Positions 34,398 to 44,338 are shown, counted from the stretch's first letter. The stretch is DNA of 64,000 bases from Caldilineaceae bacterium (GCA_026645575.1 JAPKMW010000007.1:62001-126000); one strand, 5' to 3'. Made by a program: numbers and translations. Notes: generated by a model from the sequence alone, not told the origin.

Positions 34398-34968
34398 ATC
34401 CTTTCAATGGATTGTAGTCGGAGGATCTTAGTTGGTGTGTTGTTGTACTCAAATCAGAATGAGAGCCGGATTTTCGGTTGCCTCCTAGGAGGCAACCGCC
34501 CCTTGCGGACGCACGCAAGGGGACGCCCCTACTCAATTTGATTCCAGTATAGAAAGGCAAAAGCAGATAGGAGGCAGATCTGTCGGGGTGTGAGCCTATG
34601 GCAACGCTGCTCCTCACCCTGAGTTAGCCTGCAAGAAAATCCTATTATAAAGATGGTCGGGGCGGAGCGCTCAACGCTGGCAGTACGTTTGCCCTTTTGG
34701 CGCCCTATGGCTGATTGACGAACTGGACAATAGCCAAACGCCAAGCCTACGGTTAAACCATGCAGCACTATATCCTGGTACAAGAGGACGGCCCGTAAAA
34801 GTTACAACTTTTACGGAATTGTGCCTCTACTCACCTCTTCTTCACGTAGAATCCGTGATCCTGTCAATGCTGCTTACCTACTACAAAATTGCTGAAAACG
34901 TTGCGGGCGAACCGGTATGTAAGAAGTGAGGTTGGTTGTTTGGAAAGTTTTGCCTTGAAGGAGTTTCT
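34398..34968. other. Intergenic region between two divergent secreted-protein genes
   Basis: This 570-bp non-coding stretch holds a perfect 22-bp palindrome at 34477-34498 (GGTTGCCTCCT and its complement), a following hairpin CCCTTGCG/CGCAAGGG at 34500-34521, and an 11-bp inverted repeat CCGTAAAAGTT at 34793-34803/34806-34816. It must hold promoters for both genes, but no convincing -35/-10 pair was identified. No gene or RNA was recognised. Confidence 0.7.
34477..34522. repeat. Twin hairpins: 22-bp perfect palindrome plus G/C-rich stem
   Basis: GGTTGCCTCCTAGGAGGCAA (CC follows) is a perfect palindrome without loop, directly followed by CCCTTGCG-N6-CGCAAGGG. Palindromes of this kind resemble the other dispersed hairpins of the window. 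Confidence 0.75.
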
Positions 34969-37896
34969 ATGTCATACCGCAACCGTTCGCTGTGGCAAGC
35001 CGGAGCCACACTGCTTTTGTTGTTACTACTACTGGCGCCGCCGGCCAGCGTGAGCGCCTTGACCCCTATCCAGCAAGCCGAGCCGGCGCAAACCGACTCA
35101 CTGGTTGACAACGCGCACGCCGCTTATGCCATTCAACCAGTGTTGAATGCCGCACGGCAAGGTGACGCCCAACAATATGCGGCGATCAATCCAGCGTTCG
35201 CTTGGCAGCTACGCTTTCAGCAAGATCAGATAACTGTGACCCCGCTTACCGCTGGGGAAGACACATGGCGTTTCACGTTGGCGTTAGCGACGGACGCTAC
35301 TGAGACAAACCTCTATGCTGCCGGTAACACCCAAACCATTGCTGTTACGCGCCAGGACAATCGTCTGTACTATCAGCGAGGTAGCCTACAAGCGTGGTTT
35401 CGCAATGCGGCGGATGGCGTACAGCATGGGCTGGCGGTGCAACAGCGTCCCAGTGACCAGTCTACCGATCAACCCATCCAACTCTATTTGCGTCTGGGCG
35501 GCACATTACAACCCAAGCTCAACAGCGACCAGCAGTCTATTGATTTTGTTACTGCCAGCGGGGCTATCCTCTTGCGCTATGGCGACTTATTGGCTGTTGA
35601 TGCGCAGGGGCAAATCCTCCCAGCCTCCTTTCGCCGTACCGACACGAGGATTGTTCTAGTCATTGATGACCGGCGTGCAACCTACCCGCTGACGGTGACG
35701 TCGGTGTTGACCAACTATTTGGTAAAACAGACCATGACCGCTGGCGCCGCCAATGATTTTTTAGGCTATGATGTCAACGTTTCGGGCGACACGGTCGTTG
35801 TCGGCGCCTATGGTGATGATAACGAAAAAGGCGTTGATGCCGGCAGCGCAACTATTTATCTGCGCCACCAGGGTGGGATCAATCGCTGGCAAGCAGTTAG
35901 CAAACTGGAAGCATCTGATGGCGCTGCCGGTGACGAATTTGGCCGCGATACCTATGTCACCAGCGGGACAACGGTAATTGTCGGCGCCCCTGGTCAGGAT
36001 CAAGGAGGAGAGAACGCCGGCGCAGCCTATATCTTTGGGCGCGACCAAGGTGGTCTCAGCGCCTGGGGACAGGAAGCCAAATTGACGCCCAATGATGCGA
36101 AAGCGAATCAGCGTTTTGGCGCTGTTGTCGCAGTGCAAAACAATAGTGCCGTGATTGGTGTGCCGACGGCTGATAGCCGTGGCACTGCATCCGGCGCTGT
36201 CTATGTGTTTGACCGAGTCGCCTTTAATCCGCCCGTCTGGCAACAGCGTAAACGCATAACGCCCGATGCGGGCGCGGCGGGTGATCGTTTTGGCGCGGCG
36301 TTGGTTATCAGCGGTGACACCCTTTTTGTCGGCGCACCTGGGGATGACGATGCCTGCGGCGGCGATGCTGCCTGTGATGCCGGCGCCGTCTACATTTTTG
36401 AGCGCAATATGGGGGGCGCGGATAACTGGGGCTTGTTGAAAAAGGTAATGGCGGCGGATGGTGCGACGCGCGATGCCTTTGGTCACGCCGTAGCCTACAG
36501 TGATAACCGCCTGTTTGTCGGCGCGCCGCTGGCAGATACGAATGGCGCTGATGCCGGTGCAGCCTATATCTTCAATCGGAACTTTGGCGGATTCAACAAT
36601 TGGGGCGAGCGCAAGAAGGTAGTCGCCACCGACGGCGTTGCGGGGCAACAATTTGGCTATGCTGTCGGCATCGGCGGCATCGGCGCCATTGTTGGCGCCC
36701 CCTTTGACCAGGAGAATGGTCCGGAGTCCGGCGCCGCCTATATCCTCCACCGCAACGCTAATGGCAGCAATGAATGGGGCGAGATGACGAAAGTGATCGC
36801 ACCTGACGGCGTCAGTGGCGATCACTTTGGACGGGCCGTTGATCATCGCTCCGGCAATGCCGTCATCGGCGCTTACGGTCACGATGCCAACGGCAGTAAC
36901 GCCGGCGCCATCTACCTCTACCGCTTCCCCTTTACCTTCGGCTCGTTGCAGATCGCCAACCGGGTGCAGCCGGTTGATCCCAACGCAAGCTGGCAAGTCA
37001 CTATCCAAGGGCTAGGTGTGCTGACCAACACGCTGACTGGTGATGCCCAGATGGAACCGGTCAATCTCTTTGCCGGGAACTATACGGTGACTGCCCGCGT
37101 CGGGAGCAATACCAATGCCAACAACTATAGCAGCACCTGGCAATGTCTAGTCAATGACGCCCCTGGCCCCGCCGGGAATGGGATTACCTTTACCATTTCC
37201 GTGAATACAAATGAAAAGGTACTCTGCACTTTTACCCACACGCCTCCCACTGCCACCGGCGCCATTGTGATTACCCAAGAGAGCACTCCCAGCGGTGGCA
37301 CAGGCTTTCCTTTTACCGACAACATTGCCGCTCCTAACAACTTTACTTTGAATGATAGCGGTCAGCAGAGCTTTGCCACTCTTGTTCCCGGTGTCTATCA
37401 AGTGACTGCCGGAACGATTGCCGGCTGGCAATTGACCGGCATTCGTTGTGTGGACCCGGATAATGGCAGCACGGCAAGTGGCGCCACAGCCACCATTGAT
37501 CTGGATGCCGGGGAAACGGTATTTTGCACCTTTACCAGCAAGCAGTCGATCCCGCAGATGGGGACGATTGTCATCAACAACCAGAGTACGCCCCTTGGCG
37601 TCGGTTTTGTCTTTACGCAAACCATCACCACACCTACCAGCTTCCTCGTGGATGCTGGCGGCAGCAAAACCTTTATGAATGTGCCGGCGGATAGCTACGA
37701 GGTGGCAGCCGTGCCGCCGGCAGAATGGCGTGTGGCTAGTGTTACCTGCATCGATCCCGACAACGGCAGCACAACCAGTGGCGCCACGGCTGTCATTGAT
37801 CTGGACGCCGGTGAAACGGTGAGTTGCACCTTTAGTCATCAACTGCTAGGCGTGCAAGGTCAATATCGACTCTTCCTACCCCTGGCGGATCGGTAG
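34969..37896 (+). CDS. Secreted FG-GAP (integrin-alpha-like) repeat protein with LPLADR tail
   Basis: A 975-residue secreted protein. Residues 1-33 form a signal peptide with eight consecutive Leu and cleavage near VSA. Residues to about 260 are unassigned. Then come seven FG-GAP-type repeats of about 60 residues, each with a core like VVVGAYGDDNEKGVDAGSA, enough for a seven-bladed propeller with calcium-type Asp loops. Residues 690-960 hold three prealbumin-like beta domains, the last two sharing DPDNGST.SGAT..IDLDAGE. The end is YRLFLPLADR. An adhesive or cell-surface structural role is likely. ATG 34969 has GAAGGAG 5 bp upstream; the extra codons before it are not signal-like. Confidence 0.85.
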   Translation: MSYRNRSLWQAGATLLLLLLLLAPPASVSALTPIQQAEPAQTDSLVDNAHAAYAIQPVLNAARQGDAQQYAAINPAFAWQLRFQQDQITVTPLTAGEDTWRFTLALATDATETNLYAAGNTQTIAVTRQDNRLYYQRGSLQAWFRNAADGVQHGLAVQQRPSDQSTDQPIQLYLRLGGTLQPKLNSDQQSIDFVTASGAILLRYGDLLAVDAQGQILPASFRRTDTRIVLVIDDRRATYPLTVTSVLTNYLVKQTMTAGAANDFLGYDVNVSGDTVVVGAYGDDNEKGVDAGSATIYLRHQGGINRWQAVSKLEASDGAAGDEFGRDTYVTSGTTVIVGAPGQDQGGENAGAAYIFGRDQGGLSAWGQEAKLTPNDAKANQRFGAVVAVQNNSAVIGVPTADSRGTASGAVYVFDRVAFNPPVWQQRKRITPDAGAAGDRFGAALVISGDTLFVGAPGDDDACGGDAACDAGAVYIFERNMGGADNWGLLKKVMAADGATRDAFGHAVAYSDNRLFVGAPLADTNGADAGAAYIFNRNFGGFNNWGERKKVVATDGVAGQQFGYAVGIGGIGAIVGAPFDQENGPESGAAYILHRNANGSNEWGEMTKVIAPDGVSGDHFGRAVDHRSGNAVIGAYGHDANGSNAGAIYLYRFPFTFGSLQIANRVQPVDPNASWQVTIQGLGVLTNTLTGDAQMEPVNLFAGNYTVTARVGSNTNANNYSSTWQCLVNDAPGPAGNGITFTISVNTNEKVLCTFTHTPPTATGAIVITQESTPSGGTGFPFTDNIAAPNNFTLNDSGQQSFATLVPGVYQVTAGTIAGWQLTGIRCVDPDNGSTASGATATIDLDAGETVFCTFTSKQSIPQMGTIVINNQSTPLGVGFVFTQTITTPTSFLVDAGGSKTFMNVPADSYEVAAVPPAEWRVASVTCIDPDNGSTTSGATAVIDLDAGETVSCTFSHQLLGVQGQYRLFLPLADR

Positions 37897-37917
37897 CGGA
37901 GGGGTAGCACAGGGACG

Positions 37918-37996
37918 CTACAGCGGATTTGGGCAGCAACGGATGTATGGTCGATTCCCAGCAACCGACATCCGCTCCCGCCTAAATCCGCTGTAG
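37918..37996. repeat. MITE-like inverted-repeat element, copy 1
   Basis: CTACAGCGGATTTGGG (37918-37933) and CCTAAATCCGCTGTAG (37981-37996) are terminal inverted repeats of a 79-bp element lying between two convergent genes. The same termini with a longer centre occur at 45072-45228. It may double as a bidirectional terminator. Confidence 0.7.
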
Positions 37997-37998
37997 TG

Positions 37999-39399
37999 TT
38001 ATGCCGTCAACCACAGCACCGGCGTCTCGATCAACTGGCGCACCAGATCAAGGAAACGGGCAGCCGGCGCACCATCGACAACGCGATGATCAAAGGTCAG
38101 GCTAAGCGCCACCATATCGCGTGCTTTAATCTTTTCCCCAACCACCGCTGGTTTCTTCACAATTCGTCCAATGCCCAAAATAGCGCACTGCGGCGGATTG
38201 ATGATCGGGGTGAAGGCGTCGATGTTGTAGATGCCGAGATTGGTGATGGTAAAGGTGCCCTCTTGCAGCTCGGCGGCGCTGAGTTTGCGGGCCAGCGCTT
38301 TTTCGATCAAAGCCTTGCTTTGCGCGGCAATCTCGCGCACGCTCTGGCTGTGAACATTGCGCACCACCGGCACCAATAACCCTTCGGGCGTATCCACGGC
38401 AATCCCAATGTGAACTGCCTTATTCAAGATAATTTCGTCCCCTTGCCAGCGCGCGTTGAGCAGCGGATGTTCTTGCAACGCCACCGCTGTCAACTTGGCA
38501 AAGAGATCGTTGTAAGACGGCACGGCATAACCACGTGGGGCAAAGGCCGTTTTGAGTTCTTCGCGCAATTTTACCAATGCTGTAGCATCAACCTCGGTGG
38601 TCAAGGTGACAGCCGCCGTCGTCTGCGCACTTTCGAGCATCCGTTGGGCAATCAACCGGCGAATGTTGGTAACAGACATTGACTCAACTGCCGCAGGCGC
38701 AGCCGGTGCGGTTGGCACGGGCGCACGGGCTGCAATCGCCGCTTCCACATCGGCGCGATCAATTCTGGCGCCTGGTTTTTGCGCCGCCAGTTCGGCCAGA
38801 TCGATGCTGGCTTCTTGCGCCATACGCACCGCAATCGGCGTGGCGCGCACCTTCTCTTCGGGCGCGGCGACCGGTTGTTCGGCGGCTTGGGTTGCTGCCA
38901 ACGCCGCTGCCGCCGCCCGGATATCGCGCTCAATAATGCGCCCGGTGCTGCCGCTGCCGGTCAACCCGTTCCACTCCACACCCAGTTCAGTGGCGACGCG
39001 CCGAGCGCGCGGGCTGATAGCAATTTTTGATTTTGGATTTTGGATTTTAGATTGGGCAACGGCTGCGTCGACTGTCACCGTGGTAGCGGCTTGCATGGCA
39101 ACCGTTGACGCCGTCGATTCTCCCGTCGATGGCGTGTCAAAGTCGAACTTTTCACCGGGGCGAACAGTATAGGCTAGGACTGTACCAACCGTGATCAGAT
39201 CGCCCGGTTTGGCGGCGTTGGGGGGTAGGCGCAGGATGCCGCTGTCAAAGGCTTCGATCTCCTGGGTGGCTTTGTCCCCCTCGATAGTGAAGAGAAAGTC
39301 GCCGGCCTGGATCGCCTCGCCATCTTTTTTGAGCCATTCGCCAAAGATGCCTTCTTCCATCGTCCAGCCCAGACGGGGCATACGGATTTCAGTTGCCAT
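37999..39399 (-). CDS. pdhC: 2-oxoacid dehydrogenase E2 component (dihydrolipoyl acyltransferase)
   Basis: A 466-residue E2 subunit. One N-terminal lipoyl domain has the lipoylated Lys in EGDKATQEIEAF (about residue 44). Two segments look like peripheral-subunit-binding domains, SPRARRVATELGVEWNGLTG (about 126-145) and PIAVRMAQEASIDLAELAAQ (about 190-209), each ending in GRI or ARI-x-D. The catalytic acyltransferase domain ends in FDHRVVDGAPAARFLDL with the active His. The linker before the first binding domain contains a heptamer DNA repeat read as SKIQNPKSKI. It starts 5 bp after E1beta. Pyruvate is the likely substrate, but acetoin or branched-chain 2-oxoacids cannot be excluded, as no E3 or regulator is nearby. 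Confidence 0.87.
   Translation of the reverse strand: MATEIRMPRLGWTMEEGIFGEWLKKDGEAIQAGDFLFTIEGDKATQEIEAFDSGILRLPPNAAKPGDLITVGTVLAYTVRPGEKFDFDTPSTGESTASTVAMQAATTVTVDAAVAQSKIQNPKSKIAISPRARRVATELGVEWNGLTGSGSTGRIIERDIRAAAAALAATQAAEQPVAAPEEKVRATPIAVRMAQEASIDLAELAAQKPGARIDRADVEAAIAARAPVPTAPAAPAAVESMSVTNIRRLIAQRMLESAQTTAAVTLTTEVDATALVKLREELKTAFAPRGYAVPSYNDLFAKLTAVALQEHPLLNARWQGDEIILNKAVHIGIAVDTPEGLLVPVVRNVHSQSVREIAAQSKALIEKALARKLSAAELQEGTFTITNLGIYNIDAFTPIINPPQCAILGIGRIVKKPAVVGEKIKARDMVALSLTFDHRVVDGAPAARFLDLVRQLIETPVLWLTA
39022..39056. repeat. 7-bp tandem repeat inside the E2 coding region
   Basis: On the - strand the units read ATCTAAA, ATCCAAA, ATCCAAA, ATCAAAA. They fall in frame in the flexible linker of E2 and encode SKIQNPKSKI. 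Heptamer repeats of this CAAAATC type are normally intergenic in other phyla, such as cyanobacteria. Confidence 0.75.
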
Positions 39400-39404
39400 A
39401 GGAT

Positions 39405-40382
39405 TTACTCCGCTAAGAGATCGCGAATGGTTTGCTCGATGCTATCGACCGTCGGCACAATCGCCCCTTCCAGCGTCGGGCTGTAGGGGACAGGGGTGTG
39501 GGCGCCGTTGATCCGCTTGATGGGCGCATCGAGGTCGTCAAAGGCTTGATCGACCACCTGCGCGGCAATTTCGGCGCCGACGCCACAGGGCTGGAAGTTT
39601 TCATCGACAATCAACAGCCGGCCGGTCTTATGCACCGACGCCAGAATCGTGCCAATGTCGAGCGGCGCCAGGGTGCGCGGGTCGATCACTTCGATGGATG
39701 CCCCATCTTTGGCAATGCGTTCACTGGCGGCAATCGTCTTATCAACCATCGAACTGATGGCGACGACGGTGGCATCTTTCCCCTCACGGGCAATGCGCGC
39801 CTGCCCAAAGGGAATCTGGTAATCTTCGGTCGGCACCTGACCTTTGTTGAAGATGATCGATTTGTGTTCCAGGAAGATCACCGGGTCGTCACAGCGCAGC
39901 GCCGTGGCAAAGAGGCCCTTGGCGTCGTAAGCGTTGGAGGGCGTCACCACGCGGAAACCGGGGATGTGGACAAAGAAGGGATAGTAGCTGCCCGAATGGT
40001 GGGTCGCGGCGGCGTGACCAATGCCCATACAGCCGCGCAACAGAATCGGCATTTTCAGCCGGCCACTGCTCATGTACTGCATCTTGGAGACCTGGTTGAC
40101 CAACTCGCCCATGGCGTCCATAATAAAGTCAATAAACATAAAGTCGATGATGGGACGGGTGCCGGTCATGGCGGCGCCAGTGGCGAGACCGACAAAACCG
40201 CGCTCACAGATGGGGGTGTCACAGAGCCGTTCGGGGCCAAAGCGCTCATAGAGACCAACGGTGGTGGCGAAGTTGCCACCCCGTTTGCCGATGCCTTCGC
40301 CCATGATAAAGATGGTGGGGTCTTGTTCCATCGCCGTGGTCAACGCCTCACGGGTGGCTTCCATAAAGGTGATTTCACGCAT
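39405..40382 (-). CDS. pdhB: 2-oxoacid dehydrogenase E1 beta subunit
   Basis: A 325-residue transketolase-type beta subunit. REITFMEATREALTTAMEQD at the start and FIMGEGIGKRGGNFATTVGL (about residues 29-48) carry the ThDP-contacting Glu; DTPICERGFVGLATGAAMTG and the C-terminal LDIGTILASVHKTGRLLIVD complete the family pattern. The frame continues upstream, but ATG at 40382 has AGAGGA at 6 bp and begins the conserved sequence. It acts with the E1alpha encoded just upstream. A 120-bp gap with a large ACAGAGA-type hairpin separates the two. Confidence 0.9.
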   Translation of the reverse strand: MREITFMEATREALTTAMEQDPTIFIMGEGIGKRGGNFATTVGLYERFGPERLCDTPICERGFVGLATGAAMTGTRPIIDFMFIDFIMDAMGELVNQVSKMQYMSSGRLKMPILLRGCMGIGHAAATHHSGSYYPFFVHIPGFRVVTPSNAYDAKGLFATALRCDDPVIFLEHKSIIFNKGQVPTEDYQIPFGQARIAREGKDATVVAISSMVDKTIAASERIAKDGASIEVIDPRTLAPLDIGTILASVHKTGRLLIVDENFQPCGVGAEIAAQVVDQAFDDLDAPIKRINGAHTPVPYSPTLEGAIVPTVDSIEQTIRDLLAE

Positions 40383-40408
40383 AAGTAGTCCTCTATTGAT
40401 GGCTTTAG

Positions 40409-40497
40409 GTTCGCAGAGAACACAGAGGCTGCACAGAGACCCGCAGAGCTTTAGAGAGACTGTGTATCTCTGCGAACCTTCGCGTTCTCTGTGAACG
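40409..40497. repeat. Long hairpin of degenerate ACAGAGA repeats, copy 1
   Basis: The left arm (40409 to about 40448) contains GTTCGCAGAGAACACAGAGG and further CACAGAGA words; the right arm (about 40465-40497) is its approximate complement, ending TTCTCTGTGAAC. It fills the gap between E1alpha and E1beta. Confidence 0.75.
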
Positions 40498-40503
40498 GAA
40501 TGA

Positions 40504-41484
<981 letters not shown>

Positions 41485-41537
41485 GTAAGTCTATTCTCCC
41501 TGATCGATGGTAGATTTCGTGAATTGTAACGATTCCG

Positions 41538-41632
41538 GTTCACAGAGATCACAAAGATTTCACAGAGATACGCAGAGAGATTTTTGAACTTTTCTCTGTG
41601 CATCTCTGTGCCACCTCTGTGATCTCTGTGAA
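41538..41632. repeat. Long hairpin of degenerate ACAGAGA repeats, copy 2
   Basis: GTTCACAGAGATCACAAAG at the left end pairs with CTCTGTGATCTCTGTGAAC at the right, with several CACAGAGA-like words inside. It lies between the divergent E1alpha and C69 hydrolase genes, so it occupies their promoter region. Confidence 0.8.
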
Positions 41633-41685
41633 CTTGAATGTTCGTAAATGCTTACGTTTATTATCCTCTACACAAGGAGCTGCCA

Positions 41686-43020
41686 ATGCAACCCCAAAGT
41701 TGTGACACCATGGTCGCGCTGGGCAACAGTACCGTGAGCGGCCAGACTATTTTTGCCAAGAACAGTGATCGCCCGGCGGATGAATGTCAACCGCTGGTTT
41801 TGCGGGAGCGCCAGCATCATGCCCCCGGCGCGTTGACCCATTGTCAATTTGTGACCATTCCCCAAGTCGCCACCACCTATCGCCATGTTGGGTCGCGCCC
41901 CTATTGGTGTTGGGGCTATGAACATGGCTTTAATGAACATCAGGTCGCTATCGGCAATGAAGCGCTGCACTCCAAATTGCCAGAGGCGACGGAAGCCAAG
42001 CTGGTCGGCATGGAAATCCTCCGCTTGGGGTTGGAACGGTCTCGCACTGCCGCCGAAGCCGTGGATATGATGACCGGCTTGATCAGCCAATACGGTCAGG
42101 GCAAATTTGCCAACAATGCCGGTGTACGCACCTATGACAACGGCTACATCGTCGCCGACCCGCGCGAAGCCTACATTATCGAAACGTCCGGCCACGACTG
42201 GGTGGTCAAACAAGTGACTAGCGCCATCGGTATCAGCAATGTTTATTCCGTTGAAACCGACTGGCAATCGCTTTCGCCAACGGCGGAACAGACAGCCGTT
42301 GACCAAGGCTGGTGGCAACCAAATCAGACTAATGGCAAAGGACAATTTAACTTTGCTGATGCGTACACCGTTGCCAGTCGCACCGAAGGCAGTGGCGCCA
42401 TGCGGCGCGCCCGCTCTTGTGCTGTCCTCAGTCTGCGCGCCGGCGCCATCGATGCCCGCACCATGATGGCAATCCTCAGCGACCACTCGGACGGCCTGTC
42501 ACCGCAGGAGGATTGGCAAACGGCCGTGCGATCCAGCACCGGCATCTGTCGTCACCCGGAAGCCAACGGCGAAGGGGGCTGCACCGCCGCCAGTCTCGTC
42601 GCCGAGCTTTGTGCCGATGGGTCGCGCTTGCCGATCTACTGGTGTAGCCTTTACTCGCCCTGTCTGACTATCTTTCTGCCCATCTTTATTGAAGGTGCGT
42701 TACCGCCGGTGCTGACGGTTGGTGACGCAACGCCCAGCATTGATAGCCCCTGGTGGCTTTTCCACGGCTTGAATCGGCTGGTTTTGAATGGCCCACCGGA
42801 TGCCGCCGAACGGGTGCGTAACGGCTGGCAACCAATGCAAGAAGCGCTTTTTGCCAGTGCGTATGCTATTGCCCGTGAAGCCAAGCAGTTGATCGACGCT
42901 GGTCGCACTGCCGAAGCGACCAGTCGCTTGACGGATTATATGTCCATCAATGCGGCTCAAATGATCAACACGGTAAAAACACTCCAAACTGAACTTGCTG
43001 AACAACGGGTGTTGGCCTGA
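41686..43020 (+). CDS. C69 family (secernin-like) dipeptidase/hydrolase
   Basis: A 444-residue Ntn-hydrolase-type protein. CDTMVALGNSTVSGQTIFAK begins at residue 6, and KNSDRPADECQ matches secernins and C69 dipeptidases; the Cys would be the nucleophile after removal of a short propeptide. GYEHGFNEHQVAIGNEAL and the later GGCTAASLVAEL support the assignment. The family cleaves dipeptides or other amide bonds. ATG 41686 follows AAGGAG at 6 bp; the frame opens 16 codons earlier, without a ribosome site. It has no signal peptide and is divergent from the E1alpha gene. Confidence 0.83.
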   Translation: MQPQSCDTMVALGNSTVSGQTIFAKNSDRPADECQPLVLRERQHHAPGALTHCQFVTIPQVATTYRHVGSRPYWCWGYEHGFNEHQVAIGNEALHSKLPEATEAKLVGMEILRLGLERSRTAAEAVDMMTGLISQYGQGKFANNAGVRTYDNGYIVADPREAYIIETSGHDWVVKQVTSAIGISNVYSVETDWQSLSPTAEQTAVDQGWWQPNQTNGKGQFNFADAYTVASRTEGSGAMRRARSCAVLSLRAGAIDARTMMAILSDHSDGLSPQEDWQTAVRSSTGICRHPEANGEGGCTAASLVAELCADGSRLPIYWCSLYSPCLTIFLPIFIEGALPPVLTVGDATPSIDSPWWLFHGLNRLVLNGPPDAAERVRNGWQPMQEALFASAYAIAREAKQLIDAGRTAEATSRLTDYMSINAAQMINTVKTLQTELAEQRVLA

Positions 43021-43072
43021 TGCAAATGTTTCTAACCAGCCGCGTCTAGCCATTAAAACGATATGGGTTTTC

Positions 43073-43148
43073 GTCCCGTAGGGACGGCTGAATTTAGGGA
43101 AGGGGGTAATTTTTTTCTCCTCCCTAAACTCAAGCGTCCCTACAGGAC
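43073..43148. repeat. 28-bp imperfect inverted repeat at a convergent gene junction
   Basis: GTCCCGTAGGGACGGCTGAA(TTTAGGGA) pairs with TCCCTAAACTCAAGCGTCCC(TACAGGAC); a central T7 run follows the first arm. Located between convergent genes, it may terminate both. One arm alone is found at 9187-9213. Confidence 0.75.
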
Positions 43149-43155
43149 GGTAAAT

Positions 43156-44226
43156 TTATAGGCTTTTCTCAAACTCGGCAATCTCTTCCGCCCCGTCCAG
43201 CACGCCGATCTCCAGGTGAAACTCGCGCACTTCGCCGGGTTGGATATGTTGCAAATAGCCATGTTTGCGATTCCAGGCGCGACCCAACATGCTGGCGTTA
43301 CCCGGTTCGACGCCGGTAACATAGGTGCCGCGGATAAAGTGCTGCCACTGGTTGACCAGCGGAATTTCTTTGATCGGGAACTTCCAGTAGAGACCGAAGC
43401 CCAGCCGGTCGTTGATCAAACCGACGCGCACATTCCCCGCGGCGTCGGCAATCGGGCGGTGGACAAAGACATTGTCTGTAAATTGGGGTTGCGGCCCCTG
43501 CGCCACCGTGTAAACCTCCGGGCCGACTTCGCGGTCTTCTTGCCACTCGGTGGTCTTGGCGCTCTTGATGACAAAGCGGGTGCCGGCATCCAACACCGGG
43601 AAGCCGGGGTTACAGTGGTAAACAAACATGAGCGGCGAGCGGTCGATGCTGAGGTTTTCGATGCGGTCATGGATGCGGAAACATTTTTCGCCCAGCACGG
43701 TGGAGATTTCGCGGGTCAGTTCGAGATTGGTCTTAAAGACTTCCGCCTCACGAATCTTGCCGCGCACGCGGATCACATAGTCCTCGCCTTCCCAGTTGCC
43801 GTCGGCGACCACATTTCTGGCCGGCAAAAAGGAGAGGCGACCATGCAACCCCAATTCCTGATTTTCCTCTTCGGGGTCAACTTCGGGGTGGCCGGTAAAG
43901 GTCATGCCGCAGGTCAGCACCAGCCCGCCATAGAAGCCGCGCATCCAGCCATAGCCCTGCGGTTCATAGAAGGCCGGGCCGACATCACCCACATTGCCGC
44001 GAAAACAGAGCGACATCCCCTTGTAATGGGCCGACGCCACATCAAGCGCCCGCCCCGGCAAGATCGAAAAGCCGAGGCCAGAGGCGTTAAAGACTTCAAT
44101 TAGATCCGAACCGCGCTCGATCCCTTCGGTCGAGGCCGCTTTGCGCGCGTTGGCGACTTGCGACACGTCACCGACCAAATCTAACACTTCCCGTTTGCTA
44201 TAGGTGCGTCCAAACAGCTTTGGCAT
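43156..44226 (-). CDS. DUF4432 family aldose-1-epimerase-like protein
   Basis: A 356-residue protein of the galactose-mutarotase fold, matching the DUF4432 group: MPKLFGRTYSKREVLDLVGD, then FNASGLGFSILPGRALDVAS, FYGGLVLTCGMTFTGHPEVD and ELGLHGRLSFLPA. His residues in these last two segments are the likely catalytic positions. Members are thought to interconvert anomers or epimers of a sugar in catabolic operons. The start has AAGGAGA upstream. It is the last gene of the leftward group, so the product probably acts on the sugar imported by the rightward transporters. Confidence 0.8.
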   Translation of the reverse strand: MPKLFGRTYSKREVLDLVGDVSQVANARKAASTEGIERGSDLIEVFNASGLGFSILPGRALDVASAHYKGMSLCFRGNVGDVGPAFYEPQGYGWMRGFYGGLVLTCGMTFTGHPEVDPEEENQELGLHGRLSFLPARNVVADGNWEGEDYVIRVRGKIREAEVFKTNLELTREISTVLGEKCFRIHDRIENLSIDRSPLMFVYHCNPGFPVLDAGTRFVIKSAKTTEWQEDREVGPEVYTVAQGPQPQFTDNVFVHRPIADAAGNVRVGLINDRLGFGLYWKFPIKEIPLVNQWQHFIRGTYVTGVEPGNASMLGRAWNRKHGYLQHIQPGEVREFHLEIGVLDGAEEIAEFEKSL

Positions 44227-44250
44227 AGATTTCTCCTTGGTTTCGTTGAC

Positions 44251-44313
44251 GGTAGGTGCGGTTGCAAACCGCACGCACTTACCAAACCCGTGCGGTTGCA
44301 AACCGCACTACCG
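44251..44313. repeat. Hairpin, GTGCGGTTTGCAACCGCAC family
   Basis: GGTAGGTGCGGTTGCAAACC(GCAC) at 44251-44274 pairs with GTGCGGTTGCAAACCGCACT(ACCG) at 44290-44313 around a 15-bp loop. It is the best-preserved of three copies in the window. Confidence 0.85.
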
Positions 44314-44338
44314 TCTTAATGGTTATGGTTCTGCTTTC

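Noticed and set aside
35761..37008. Long open frame (415 codons) antisense to the FG-GAP gene
   Set aside because: It mirrors the repetitive propeller coding sequence, has no ribosome site and no recognisable motif; the sense frame has a signal peptide and repeats.
39432..40388. Antisense frame (318 codons) over the E1beta gene
   Set aside because: Complement of a clear E1beta coding sequence; no family similarity.
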